Below are positions 27,730 through 39,465 of a stretch of DNA of 64,000 nucleotides, piece by piece. A program made the position numbers and the translations under genes. Under the pieces are notes generated by a model. It ran no database searches, had not been told where the DNA came from, and saw nothing but the letters and a program-made list of their open reading frames with translations. Position 1 is the stretch's first letter. Each line of letters starts with the position of its first letter. This DNA is from Carex sylvatica (taxonomy: Eukaryota; Streptophyta; Magnoliopsida; Poales; Cyperaceae), in contig CAXKVR010000008.1 of the NCBI GenBank assembly GCA_964058845.1, positions 434,001-498,000 on the forward strand. The letters are read 5' to 3'.

Positions 27730-30700
27730 TTACAATACAAGATTGTGGCATGTCCGGTCGCATGGATACGGGCAATCTATCAACTTGACTTCTGATCGAT
27801 TGAAGTACCAGTCTCCTACTGATTGTGCAATTCTCTGAAAAAGATAGTTATATAATTTTTATTTGAAGTATGATGAGATATAAATTTGATTTTTTGCTAT
27901 ATATATTTCCAAAGAATTAGCATATTTCAGTTAAAAAAAAAAAAAAAAAACAGAATCAAAAGACATACCTTGTTTGCTATGGATGGAGAATTGTCTCCAT
28001 ACCAGGTATCTGGTAAGACAGCTTGGCCATGTGTGAAGCAGGAATTAATAAACAATCCGTTAGTTGATTTTGATTGATAGAAGTTCTCCCCAACTCTGGT
28101 CATTTTTCTTCTAAATTCTGTCAGAATGAAAAAAAAATAATCATCACTAATTATGCAACAATTTACTCAAAATGATCCCGGTGTTGGTCTTCTATATGAT
28201 TTTATTTGGCACCAGTACTATTAATGTCAGCAGGTATTTACCAACCGGCACCGTTACTGAGGCAAAATAGGGCTAAATTGTAATAAATATGTATTAGTTA
28301 TTTATTAAAGGACTAAATTGCACAGTTGCAGTAGCTGGTACCATACACATACCCAATTCTGGTAGCAAGGTTGTGTAATTGAAATACAGATAACATGTAT
28401 GACTTTTAAAAAACCAAAATTAAAACATACCTTGTAAAAATTCAATTTGTGACGAATTACAATTTAAATAGCTTAATCTGCAGGATTTCCAGGGACCTTC
28501 CTCAGCACTAATTGGGGCTATACTGTTTTGAATCTGCAAAGTTATACTATGTGTTTAATCAACTTCGATCAATTAAGCATAACCATCAAAACCACCCATA
28601 ACGGCACCAGCTTAAACTGGTGGTATGGCCGTATGGTAATGTCGTAATTATGGTCTTGGTACAAGATATAAGTTTGTACTGACCTGCCATGTGTCATAAG
28701 CTGCATTTAGAAGAAAAATTGGAGTCTCAATCCCGTTCACTAAATTCTCTGGAAAGAAACACTGCAAAAATACAAAAGAAAAATTGTTTCATACGGAATT
28801 TCTTTGTTTTTTTTTTTCAGAAAAGGAATGAAAATAGCAATCGGTGAAAAATATATCAGAAGAAACTTAGATTAATTACCGAGGTTGCATTCATGCGTGA
28901 TATACATCTTTTTGGCAAGTTCTGAGCAACTCCCTAATCAAGCATGCCAATTAAAATCATGTTAACTGGAAAATTATTGTTAACAATATCACAAATACCA
29001 GTATATAATTACCACTGGGTCTAATGGGCGCCGTGCCAATACTATTTTGGGAATATTTTGGCGAAATTTATGTTTCAGAATTTAATAAAAATCAATTTTT
29101 GAATCTAGTGAAGATGTTTTATACTTTTATGGAAGTAAAATAAATTAATGTACTAATTAATGATTACCTGAAGAGTCACTACCCCATCATAAAGATCCCT
29201 TAAGGTACGTTGGCCGGATACATCTACACTGCATTACATTATAAGATTATAGAAATATGTCAAAAATAGCCCAATAGAGAAATAGATAAAATTAAATTGA
29301 CTGGTTTATACCAGTAATAACTCAGAAATTGCAACTTAGTTAAGATCAATTTGACTTTGTAGATAGTATATACAAGCCTACAAGGAGTCTTAGCATGTAC
29401 TAACAACTGTTAGTGATGTGACAAAAAAATTTCGAACAAAAAATGAAACTTTTCATACTAATCCAGGAATAAGCCAGCATCTGCAAGGCACTTGACTGTA
29501 GTATGCAGAGGAAAGAGTGATCTGAAACGATCGCAATGTAATATTGATGCCAAACCACCAGCAGAACATCCAGAAAGAAGTGCCTAAAAGAAATTAATTT
29601 AATTTAAGAAATAATTACTTCAAACAAAGCAAAATAAGTGCATAATTTGGGGGAGTATAGTGTTCAGGCAAGACCTGTTGCGAGGAGTTCATTCCTAATT
29701 CCATCAACTCTTCCATTACAGCAGACCAAATGCGCTGGCCTCGAAAATAAAGGCCCGAAACCTAATTTAAGAAAAAAAGAAAGCAGTACCAAGTAAGAAA
29801 GATGAGTGTTGATAAAGGTCTCAAAGAAAAAGGGAGAATTAGATCGAATAAAAAGGCCTAAATAAAAAAATTAAAAATTAAAAACTGTTAACAGCATTTA
29901 TCAGTAGGGTATAATTTAATGATTTGATCAGTCTAATTGTTGTAATCATCATTTAACAGGAGATATCTTTAGATAACTTTTAATGCCAAGGTGTCAAAAA
30001 TATGTTTAATCGGTTTAGTTTTATCGCATTAATTTCATAAAAGCTTTAAAAAAGGAATTTCAAGTGAACCATTATTGAGTAGGAAAAGCATAAATAAAAC
30101 GTAAGTAAACTATACAAGGAATGAGAATGAGACCAAGACACCTATATAATATTTTCATAATATACATTGGCAGCAATTTGGTGATGATTTTTGTTTTGCA
30201 GTCAAAGACAACTATATATATATGTTATGAACAAGAAATATAGAGTTGCATTCTTCTAACATTATCGTATCCTTCGCCGGCAAATGAGGCACCATCACAG
30301 TAACGCACTCTTACTCTATTCCAGTTGTAGAAATCTGAGAAAATAAAATTACCAGCACATAAATGTTGTCAGGCATATCTGGCAGCGTAGCATTTAGAAT
30401 TAGAGTAAATTACAAAAATAATTGTATAACTCGTTTCCCATTTAGATCATTAAAATTTAAAATTTTAGAGACCATTTGTGCAACTGACTCTTAGAATTAT
30501 GGGTATAAAGAAAGAAAGGAGTAATTAATTAATTAGCAACACAAAGAATGTTCTACGTAGAAAAAGACACTACACTTGCAGGAGTTTGGTTTTGATTAAT
30601 ATTTCATAAGAGGCCAAGCCAAAGTTTTACTGAAATTTCAGAGACAAATGAGAATGAGGAGAAATGAAGTACCGGGATTTTCATCGGAGTTGTTGCTTAG

Positions 30701-33273
30701 TATGGCAGAGAAGAGAGTTTTGTCCATGTATTTTGACGAACCAAGAGCAAAGGTGCTACGCGACATGCATGAATCTGTGTCATTGCACCAGCCGCCTCCC
30801 TACATTGAAAATTCCATTCTCACTTCCCTTTTCTAAGTTAACCCCCAAATCCAACAAACATAGAGTGCTCAATATAACAATCTCCCCTTAGAAAGAAAGG
30901 CTAATAGATTTGTTGCTGTCAAATGCAGAACTCCAAATCTTACAGCAATAATTACACAGATTAGAATTAGTTGTTTGGTTATGTGTCAAACTGCAAGTTT
31001 GGTTTGTGCAGAAAGAGGCCTTGTGTTGGCAAGTAAATTAAAAGAAAGTACTTTTATTCTCAATACTATTTTGTAAATAAAATAGTATTGAATAAAAAGA
31101 TTATCTTTCAAAAAAAAGAATAAAAATATTAAATTGTATTTATATACTATGATAGTAAATATAATAATAGGGATAAAATTGTTAAAATTGAGAAATTGTT
31201 CTCCCTCTAAAAATGTTTTAACTTCATTCCACCTTACTCTTTGATACTATTTTAGTGTATTAGAACACCATAAAGTACTTAAAATCACCACTATTGCAAA
31301 CATACAACGAGCAAGTAAAACATATTGTTTCTATATATGTTAACATAAAGGAATTCAAATATTTTGAAGATTTCTGTCCCTTTACTATATATTTTTGCTA
31401 TAAATTTAACATCAATTAATCATACTTCTATTTTATTTCCTTGCATGAAAAACCGGACCTACATATATAATTTGCTGCTATTTAACAGATATGAATCTTA
31501 ATTAATTTTTCTGGTTATGCTTAAACAAGAATAGAAGACTTCTAAAAAAGGAAAATGAAAGGTCTTACTTCAAGATCAACCAACCAATTGTTTGCACCAG
31601 AACCATGCCCTCTTTGGAGGTGGTAGCCAGCTGGGCTTCCATCCAAGCACACTTCAATTTGGCAACAAATACAAAAAATGGATTAGGCTTTTCCCGTATA
31701 CAAAATATTACACAAAAAATGGTGAGGCTTTGCTAGAGCTGTAATTAAGCATTTTAATTTTTCAGGCCACTAGATAAAACTAAACATTTATTAGTTGCTT
31801 TTCTTATTTTTGCATAACAATATTCACTACAGACAGGGCGGAACTAGAAAATTTGAATAGGGGACTAATTTATAAAATGTAATATGTGAAAAAGACAACA
31901 ACAAAAAAAAAAAAGTGTGGTTAGTGAGAATTAAACCCATGACCTTTCACACACCAACTAGAGTTCAAACCACTAGATTACCAACACATTTTTGTTATTT
32001 TATGAGGGGGACTAGATTATATAAAAGTTTCAAAAACTCAAAGATTCAACTAAATTTTAATATACATAATTACTAATTTTAAGATCACAAGGTGACTTAG
32101 CATTCCCTATCATATATGTAAATCCGCTCCTGACTACAGACTTACAGAGAATAATCAATTCTCACTCTAATTCATGAGATTCATTTCCTACTCAAAACTT
32201 CCCCAATTGTTAGGTATTCGACATATTTCTCATATGCATATTTTAGGAAGAATATAGCCTACTTTTCTTAATTAAGAAATTGTTTCTAGTACCATAACAC
32301 TTTTTCTTTTCTTTTTTTTGAGTGGAGTGTAAAGGCCGAGATCACTTTCTTATTTGGTGTAATTCCAACTGAAAGTGATGGTTTGAACATGCATCTTTTT
32401 CACGTGAGAAATAATATTTCAATCTAACCGTACGTATTAGATGTTAGATGTGATTCTTCAAATATTATAAATCAAACCGGATGAAAATAAGAGCATGATG
32501 TAATGGTGACTTTAGGAAAACATATTGGTTTTTAAAACTTTTCAATTTTCAATATCCCTCAAAAGATTCTTCAATCGATTTTTAAATCCGCATCACTAAA
32601 AAAATTTGAACCAACTAGTTTGTCTAAAGCTAATCTAATAAAGAAAGATATTTTAATATCATTATGGCACTTCTTCAAAATTTAGTTCATATCTTTTTTG
32701 TATCGGCCATGAGTAATCAAGAGGTTAATCAGTGAGAAATTTTGTTGAGAAAATGATAATAACTCTTATCCGTACCTCTATCTATATCTCAGATTTGTTT
32801 ATATTTTTTTCAGCATTTAACTTGATGGTAAAAATGTTTATATCTTACATTACAAGGAATAAATTAAAATTCTTTAAGTTGTTTATGTATTTACTCAATA
32901 TATATAGTCTTTAACTTATGCTTTATTATGGTAATTTAGATAAGAAATTGTGATGGTTTTTTGTCTTTACCAATTAGTGGAGTCTTTTTTTTATAGCTTC
33001 TTCACGTGTAGTGCTTGTTCCGTTAAAAAATTTAAAAATAGTTTTATTTAAAAAAAAAAAATCACGTAAAAAAAGAAAGTAGCTAAAAGAGAAGGAAAAT
33101 AATAAACAATAATAAAATGTAGATATATATATATACTTACCAGCTCCATTGGCAACAGCAGATTGAACTAAGGTTAGTTCCACCATAGCATCCGTATTTG
33201 TATAATTAGTTCCTCCATCGACCCTCTTAATTAGAATGAAACCCAAGAACCCAATCAGTAAAGAAAAGTTCAT
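27730..33273 (-). CDS. Pectin acetylesterase (carbohydrate esterase family 13)
   Basis: Secreted hydrolase removing acetyl groups from cell-wall pectin. Twelve minus-strand exons: 33141-33273, 31569-31651, 30673-30799, 30261-30334, 29675-29761, 29459-29583, 29168-29228, 28880-28933, 28684-28761, 28431-28533, 27969-28117 and 27730-27834. All introns are GT-AG, and the exons join in frame to 392 residues, the family's usual size. Residues 1-20 look like a signal peptide. Family motifs in order: [33 protein letters not shown], the nucleophile motif GCSAGG (S175), NAAYDTWQ (D271), SCFTHGQ (H338), and the cysteine-rich tail [12 protein letters not shown]. Plant members usually have HCQ where this has HGQ. 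Intron 1 contains a hAT-like insertion. No frame lesion seen. Confidence 0.94.
31834..32132. mobile_element. hAT-like non-autonomous element in PAE intron 1
   Basis: Element of 299 bp with short inverted ends CAGGGCGGA and CAGGAGCGGA, flanked by an exact 8-bp duplication ACTACAGA (31826-31833 and 32133-32140). The right end GTAAATCCGCTCCTG and the interior match the element at 48964, which is in the opposite orientation. Confidence 0.85.
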
Positions 33274-33529
33274 GATTGATTTAATTTGCTCTTGTTTGTT
33301 AATTCAGTGAGGGGAATATATATATATATATATACTGCGTGAAAGGAAAGAACAAGAACATCATATATATATATAGAGAGCTAGCGTATGGTATGGGGCT
33401 ATGGGCTTGATCTTATGCGCTACTGGATTCTCTAGAATCTTGTAGGGATTTGCTTCCTACTTTTTTGCCATAATTCCAAATCATTGGATTTATTTATAAA
33501 TTAATAAATGAGATTTGATAACAGTCATC

Positions 33530-34341
33530 TAGGGGTTTTCAGCCGGATTATTCGGATATCCGCTACTTATCCGCATATAATTCGAATTCGAATTAAACGG
33601 ATTCGAATAATTCTGGATACGGATCCAAATAATTTTTATAAGGATGCAATAGTATCCGAATACGAATACGGATTCGAATAGAAATTCATAAACGGATCGG
33701 ATATCCGCATGTATCCGAATTAGTGTTTTAAAATTTAAAATATTAAAACATATTTAAAACCCATTAAAGAAATTTCGAACCCGAATCCATAACCCATTAT
33801 TTGAGTCAGATTCGAATCCAGAACTCATTTCCTGAGTCCCAGACTTGTCTAGTTAAAATATCAGCCTCCCCAACTTCTTTTATAAGGATCCCAGCGCATT
33901 GAAAATTATCTTTTGAAGTTGTGGGATATATGATTACAAACCGGAATTCCATGAGTTGGCTGTTGAGGCGTTAGGCGCTGGACATTGGGCTGTTGTTTGG
34001 CCCATTACTTTATTTTGTCCAAATTTCACACCTCGTGTGCAGTTTTTATTGGACATGAGCATTTTGAATGTATTTTCTTGTTTATACTCTATTGCTCGTA
34101 TTATACTTATAGGCATTATTCATTTTTATTTTTATTTAAATTTTATTAATTAATAATTTCATATTTATATCTAAAATTTCAAATAACTCAATTATCCGAT
34201 CATTATTCGTTTTATATCCGTATTCGAATCCGTATCCGTAAACTATCCGTTTTGTATCCGTATCCGTTTAAGACGAATTTAATTTTAAATTTTAATATCC
34301 ATTTACTATCCGTATCCGTATCCGCTCCTTTTTCACCCCTA
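33530..34341. mobile_element. Non-autonomous hAT element, 812 bp, perfect 8-bp TSD
   Basis: The ends read TAGGGGTTTTCAGCC on the left and TAGGGGTGAAAAAGG on the right (minus strand), flanked by an exact duplication CAGTCATC (33522-33529 and 34342-34349). Both subterminal regions are packed with CCGTATCCG/CGGATACGG words in both orientations, the usual layout of hAT transposase-binding sites. The interior has only a short, unrecognised frame. Confidence 0.92.
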
Positions 34342-34349
34342 CAGTCATC

Positions 34350-35398
34350 GCATCGGAATTAATATATCAAAGTTTGTCGGCTGTTTTGCTAAAGCACGAT
34401 GCAATCAATAAACTTTAGCATCAATCATTATTACTTTTATTTTATTATTAATATAGTATTATGGTTCTTGCTGCTGCTGCGAATTAATTTTATTTCAAAA
34501 CCTTCGTAGCTTTAATTTGAGCACCTTTCATAAATTCAAATTTATATAAGATTGATCAAATAAGTTTGTACAAGAGTCATCCTTAAATAAGTTCAAACCT
34601 TTCACAAATTATTATGGACAGTCATGCTGAGCAAGTTTTAAATGAAAAGTAAAATGGGTTCACTTCATTGACGCATGTATGGACCAAACTTGGCTCCCTG
34701 ATGTGTACCAAGACCAAAACTCTTATAGTCTTCTAAATTATTTTTGAAATAATATTAAAAGAGGTCCTCAACTAGGTCTAGGACACATTATTGAGCTTCT
34801 AATTTTTAATTTTGGCAGCCGCCCCCTCTCCTTTCCTTCCCTGAACTCCCCTGAACAAGGACCTCCCTTCACTTAATTAGTTTACTTTTTAATTCTCACT
34901 TTTAATTATGAAATGATCAGAATGCCCTTCTTCTTCTTTTTTAATTATATGGTAGTAATTAAAGTATCTATGATTTATACCTTTTAATTTGTAGAAATTT
35001 TCAAACTTATTTTAAAATGTACACTTGATGAAATAAAAAATATTCATCACACATGACCTATTTGCTATTTACTATTTAATTTTTTTTTGTTGGTTTTATA
35101 TGCTTTATTTTATTTTTTTATAGAAAAGATGCAGTTTTGTAAGTAATTAAAATTGATAATTTATACAAGAGAAATAGCAAACTTTATGAAATAGATACTA
35201 ATTTAAAATTGATATTAAAATTGTAAAGTATTATATATATTGATAAAAAGAAAATTAAACAAGTTTAAATTTATCCCGGATATTATGATATTTTGATTTG
35301 TGACAAGTTGGCCTTCAAATTTTTAATTTTGATAATCACTCCTGAATTATATAATTAGTGATACCTTCTTGTAAATAATATGTATTTATACCTCACTG
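34350..35398. other. AT-rich spacer
   Basis: No gene, repeat or element was recognised between the hAT element and the MULE. Confidence 0.5.
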
Positions 35399-36085
35399 GT
35401 GTAAAACCGAAATTTTTAAATACACCATTATCCCAAAATTAACAAACCGAAACGCCATTTTTTGGCCAGAATTTTAAAAATGCTATGGCTGCTTCTAGGG
35501 GAAGCGGCCACCTAGAAGCTGGTCGCATCTAGGAGAAGCAGGTAGTATTTTGGGCCGCTTCTAGGTCCAGCGGCCATGGCCGCTTTGGGGGGCAGCGGGC
35601 ACCAATGGCCGGATCGTGGGACAGCGGCCACCCCCCACCCTATAAATAGTAGCCGCTATTACGTTTTTTTTATCACAATCTCATTTGATTTTTTATCTGT
35701 TCGAATCGGATAATTTTCTTCTTCTTTTTAATTTTAAATTTTAGTTTAGAGTGAGAGTGGGAGTGGGAGTGGGAGTGGGGTTTAGTATTTAGGATTTAGG
35801 ATTTGACTTTATGATTCAGATTTGTGACCAAATTTAGTTATTTATCAAAATTAAATTGTATGATTTAGATTTTTCACCTAAATTTGTGACCATGTAATTA
35901 CTTATTGATCAAAATAATTAGTTTATTTTATCAAAAGTAAATCATAACAAATTAGATCATAATAAAATACCAAATTAAGTCCAAATTAACACAAATCATG
36001 TTTAGATTAATATCCAAATTGTAATTAGGTTAATTTTACGAAATTTAATTTCAAATCATAATAAGACCAAAATATAAAATACAGC

Positions 36086-39000
36086 ATGGCATCTATGAGA
36101 CCGCCTTCTAGTAGGGATGTACCTTCTTTCAGTGGAGGTGCACCAGTTATACCCACTCCGTATTAGATGTCACAGTACGTCGATGCGGCGTTGACATCTG
36201 TGATCCCCGGTATCCGGCACCACACTGATCGGGTGTCAGACTTTCTCTGGTACCCGAACGCAGAGCATCGTATCTTAGAGGCTGCCACTGGGGCAAGTTT
36301 TATATTATTAATAAAATTATAATTATAAAAAAAATTATTTATATGAATATTTGAATGATCTGACATTTTTTTTAATTTAGAGATTAGATGCAGTTACGGT
36401 ACGCGACAACAAGATGTGGCTTCAGTACCAAACGGCCTATGCAGGGACGTTGCATCCCATGGGATTGTACTAGCAGATGGCCAAGGAGATTGCCGATTCG
36501 GGATTATGCTCGGACTCATTGAGCGATGGCGTCCCGAGACCCACTCATTTCATCTCCCCCACGCTGAGATGACATTCACCCTACAGGATGTCAGCTGTCT
36601 GTGGGGCATGACTATTGTCGGGGAGCCTGTGACGGGCATCGAGTACGGAGATTTTAGGTCCTTGTGCGAGGACTTGCTGGGGATACCGCACGCTGCTCTA
36701 CAGAAAGATAAGAAGAGAGGCGCAAAGACACAGATCTTCCCGGATATCATCAGCTTGGCTAAGCTGAGATCTGCCTTCAAGGTGTATCCAGCTCCTAGTT
36801 GTCGTCCCGCTCAGGTATGTAAATTTTATCTTATTTATTTATACAAAATTTAAGTTTTCTTCTAAATTTTTTTTAAATTAAAATAAATAACAGGCCACCA
36901 TTAATCAGCACTTGCGTGCATACATTTTGGAGATGATCACAGTCAAGCTGTTCCCTGATTCACATGGAGATCAGGTGCAGCTGTGCTATCTCCTGTTGTT
37001 GGCTGATTTGCCCAATGCGGGCAAGTACAATTGGGGGGCTGCGACTCTCGCATGCTTGTATAGGTATGTGACTTGAAATTATTGTTTAAAAATATCATCA
37101 CTACACTGGTTGTTAACACTAACATTGTACAGGGTTTTAATCAAGCATGCTTGAAGAAGAACAAGACATTTATTGGACCATGCATATTATTGCAGCATTG
37201 GTCCTGGGCGCATCTAATTGTTGGTCGTCCGACAATCACTTGCAAGACAGATGTGCCAGCTTGGGGCAAGCCCGAGCTAGACATATGCCCTGCATACGCA
37301 CATAGGTACAACTATCTGAAGACATATGTCGGGGCAGGTCATGGCGGGACACTCAGCATCAATCACTGGAGACAGGAGATCGAGCATCTCAGGGATGATC
37401 CAGAGTATGTGATCTGGCAGCCCTACAGAGAATATGTAAGTTCTTATTTTATTTTAAATTTGATCTATAAATAAATTTGTAAATCTTGGCACATCTGATT
37501 GATGTAAGTGTTAAAATCTATAAATTAAGCTCGAAGTAGATGAGGTACATCAGACCTATCTTGAGATATTGCTTGAGAGATGTCGGCAGCATGAGCGTTA
37601 TTGGCGTGCCGAGGTGCTCCTCATATGTTTTCAGGTACCGTATTTTCAATTTATTTTATAAATTTTAGCTATGACAACCTTTATTAAAAAACCTAATAAA
37701 TTCGGATTGTCGAGCATCATTACCCCGGACGGGTCATGAGACAGTTCGGATTGAGCCAAACAGCTGCTCTCCCGGAACCGATCAGTGAGGACGTTTGGCA
37801 ACGGCTTCATTTGGCCAGGGACATCTCTCCGGACAGAGACTGGCCGCATTGGCACAGAGAATACATCCAGCTGGCATCCGCTGCCGATCCACCCATAGTT
37901 GAGGAGCACCGTCGCATGGATGTACCGCTAGTGTAAGAATCTATCTTTGTTAATGTCTTTATTGAATGGATGAGACGTCGCATGGATAACTTATTTTTAA
38001 AAAAATACAGGCCTTATAGAGATTGGTATCAGGAGTGTGGTGCGTACACGGTGTACTTGAAGGGTGTATCACCGACAACCCTCATGAGCACTCACCGAGG
38101 CCGAGGGATCGTAGGGGACGAGTTCAAGGTATCATTCCAGCCGGCGCACCGTTTGCATCTACAGTATGTTTACTTTAAAAAACTTGCAATATTTACATAT
38201 GTACAACATTTATATATTGTTTTACTTATATTTTTACAGTCCTTATATCTGGTGAAGAGCTGTGTCATAGCAGCGACAATGGCCACAGTGCAGGGGTGGA
38301 AGAGACTTGGAAAAGTCATTCTCAAGCACAATGTACCTGCGGTCTACCAATGTGGGTACAAGACGCACCTTGATTATCTCCTGAGTTGTGCAGGATTGCC
38401 TGGATGTGATCAGATTGATGACATATCGGATGAGCCTGATATCTACATCCGATACGCTGGTGACGAGGCATTGTGGGCTTCAGTCCAGGATGCTCAGACT
38501 GTCGGTCAGGCGTTCGACAGAGGACATGAGATGCTTAGGAGGCGCACCGCAGAGCAGACCGTCCCTACTCAGGAGCATATCCCTACTCAGACCTTCCCTA
38601 CGCAGGTAAGTTTTTTTTTTAAATATACAACTTGTGCATTTTTTTTTTTAAAATAATGCATAACTTGCTTGTAAATTTGTATGAGGACGAGGGACTGGAC
38701 TTCACTATCGACCCAGACTCCGATGGTTTGTATTCTCTAGGTTATGATCTGACTCAGTTGATGCCTCCTGCATATCTACCAGGGTTCATTATGCCGAATC
38801 CCTTTCTGCAGTTTCCTGACAGCTCACAGCCGATGCAGTATCCTCTCGTTCCAGACTTTCCTGGCACCTCCACACAGTATCCTCTCGTCTCGTACTTTTT
38901 TGACATCTCCATGGATGATCATATCATGAGAGCTATACGGTATGTTACTGACGGTTGAGTCTGGATAGACAGTTGTATTTGGTCCTGCAGTCTAGTAGAC

Positions 39001-39127
39001 ATCTGAGATTGAGGAGGTTCAGGCCGCTGAGTCAGATAATTCTCTCGACCACACGCCACTTGCAATGCAGATTCAGGGTTTGAGGACCAGGAGGGTGAGG
39101 CAGCCATTCAGTCCTTCTGACTTTTAG
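36086..39127 (+). CDS. Plant mobile domain (PMD, MAIN/MAIL-like) gene within the MULE
   Basis: PMD proteins are plant-specific; some are host genes acting in genome stability and silencing, others travel in transposons. Here the domain runs through several exons. 36416-36814 has the hallmark ERWRPETHSFHLPHAEMTF followed by LQDVSCLWGM and GEPVTG. Further exons lie at about 36893-37062, 37134-37435, 37531-37634, 37695-37935 and 38010-38163, then 38241-38607, with GT and AG at their joins and conserved blocks such as HYPGRVMRQFGLSQ and YRDWYQECGAYT. The last exon ends MQIQGLRTRRVRQ...SDF with TAG at 39125. Damage is visible at the start: an ATG at 36086 meets TAG at 36164, and the frame changes between the 36167 segment and the RWRPETH segment. 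I therefore doubt that a full protein is made. Exon limits in the middle are approximate. Confidence 0.72.
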
Positions 39128-39465
39128 GTTGTTGTTTATTTTTGTACTTTTTTTTACTCTAGTGTTGTCAGATACTGTGATTTATTATATCATGATGCTT
39201 ATTTTTGTCAGAGACAGTTTATTTATCGTATTATTTTTGGTTTTCTCTTTCATCATTTTTTTGTCATAGTAAATCTAAACGTAATGATTTTTAAAACAAA
39301 CAATAAAACAACAAATAAATAACAAATAAATCAAAACAAACAAACGAGTAATGCAATCACAGTCTAAATTTGACTAGTGGATAAAAATACATTGCTTGCC
39401 TCTTTCTCAACCTGAAAATTTAATAACAAAAATGTATTGTTAGTATTAAGTCTCAATAATTTTGT

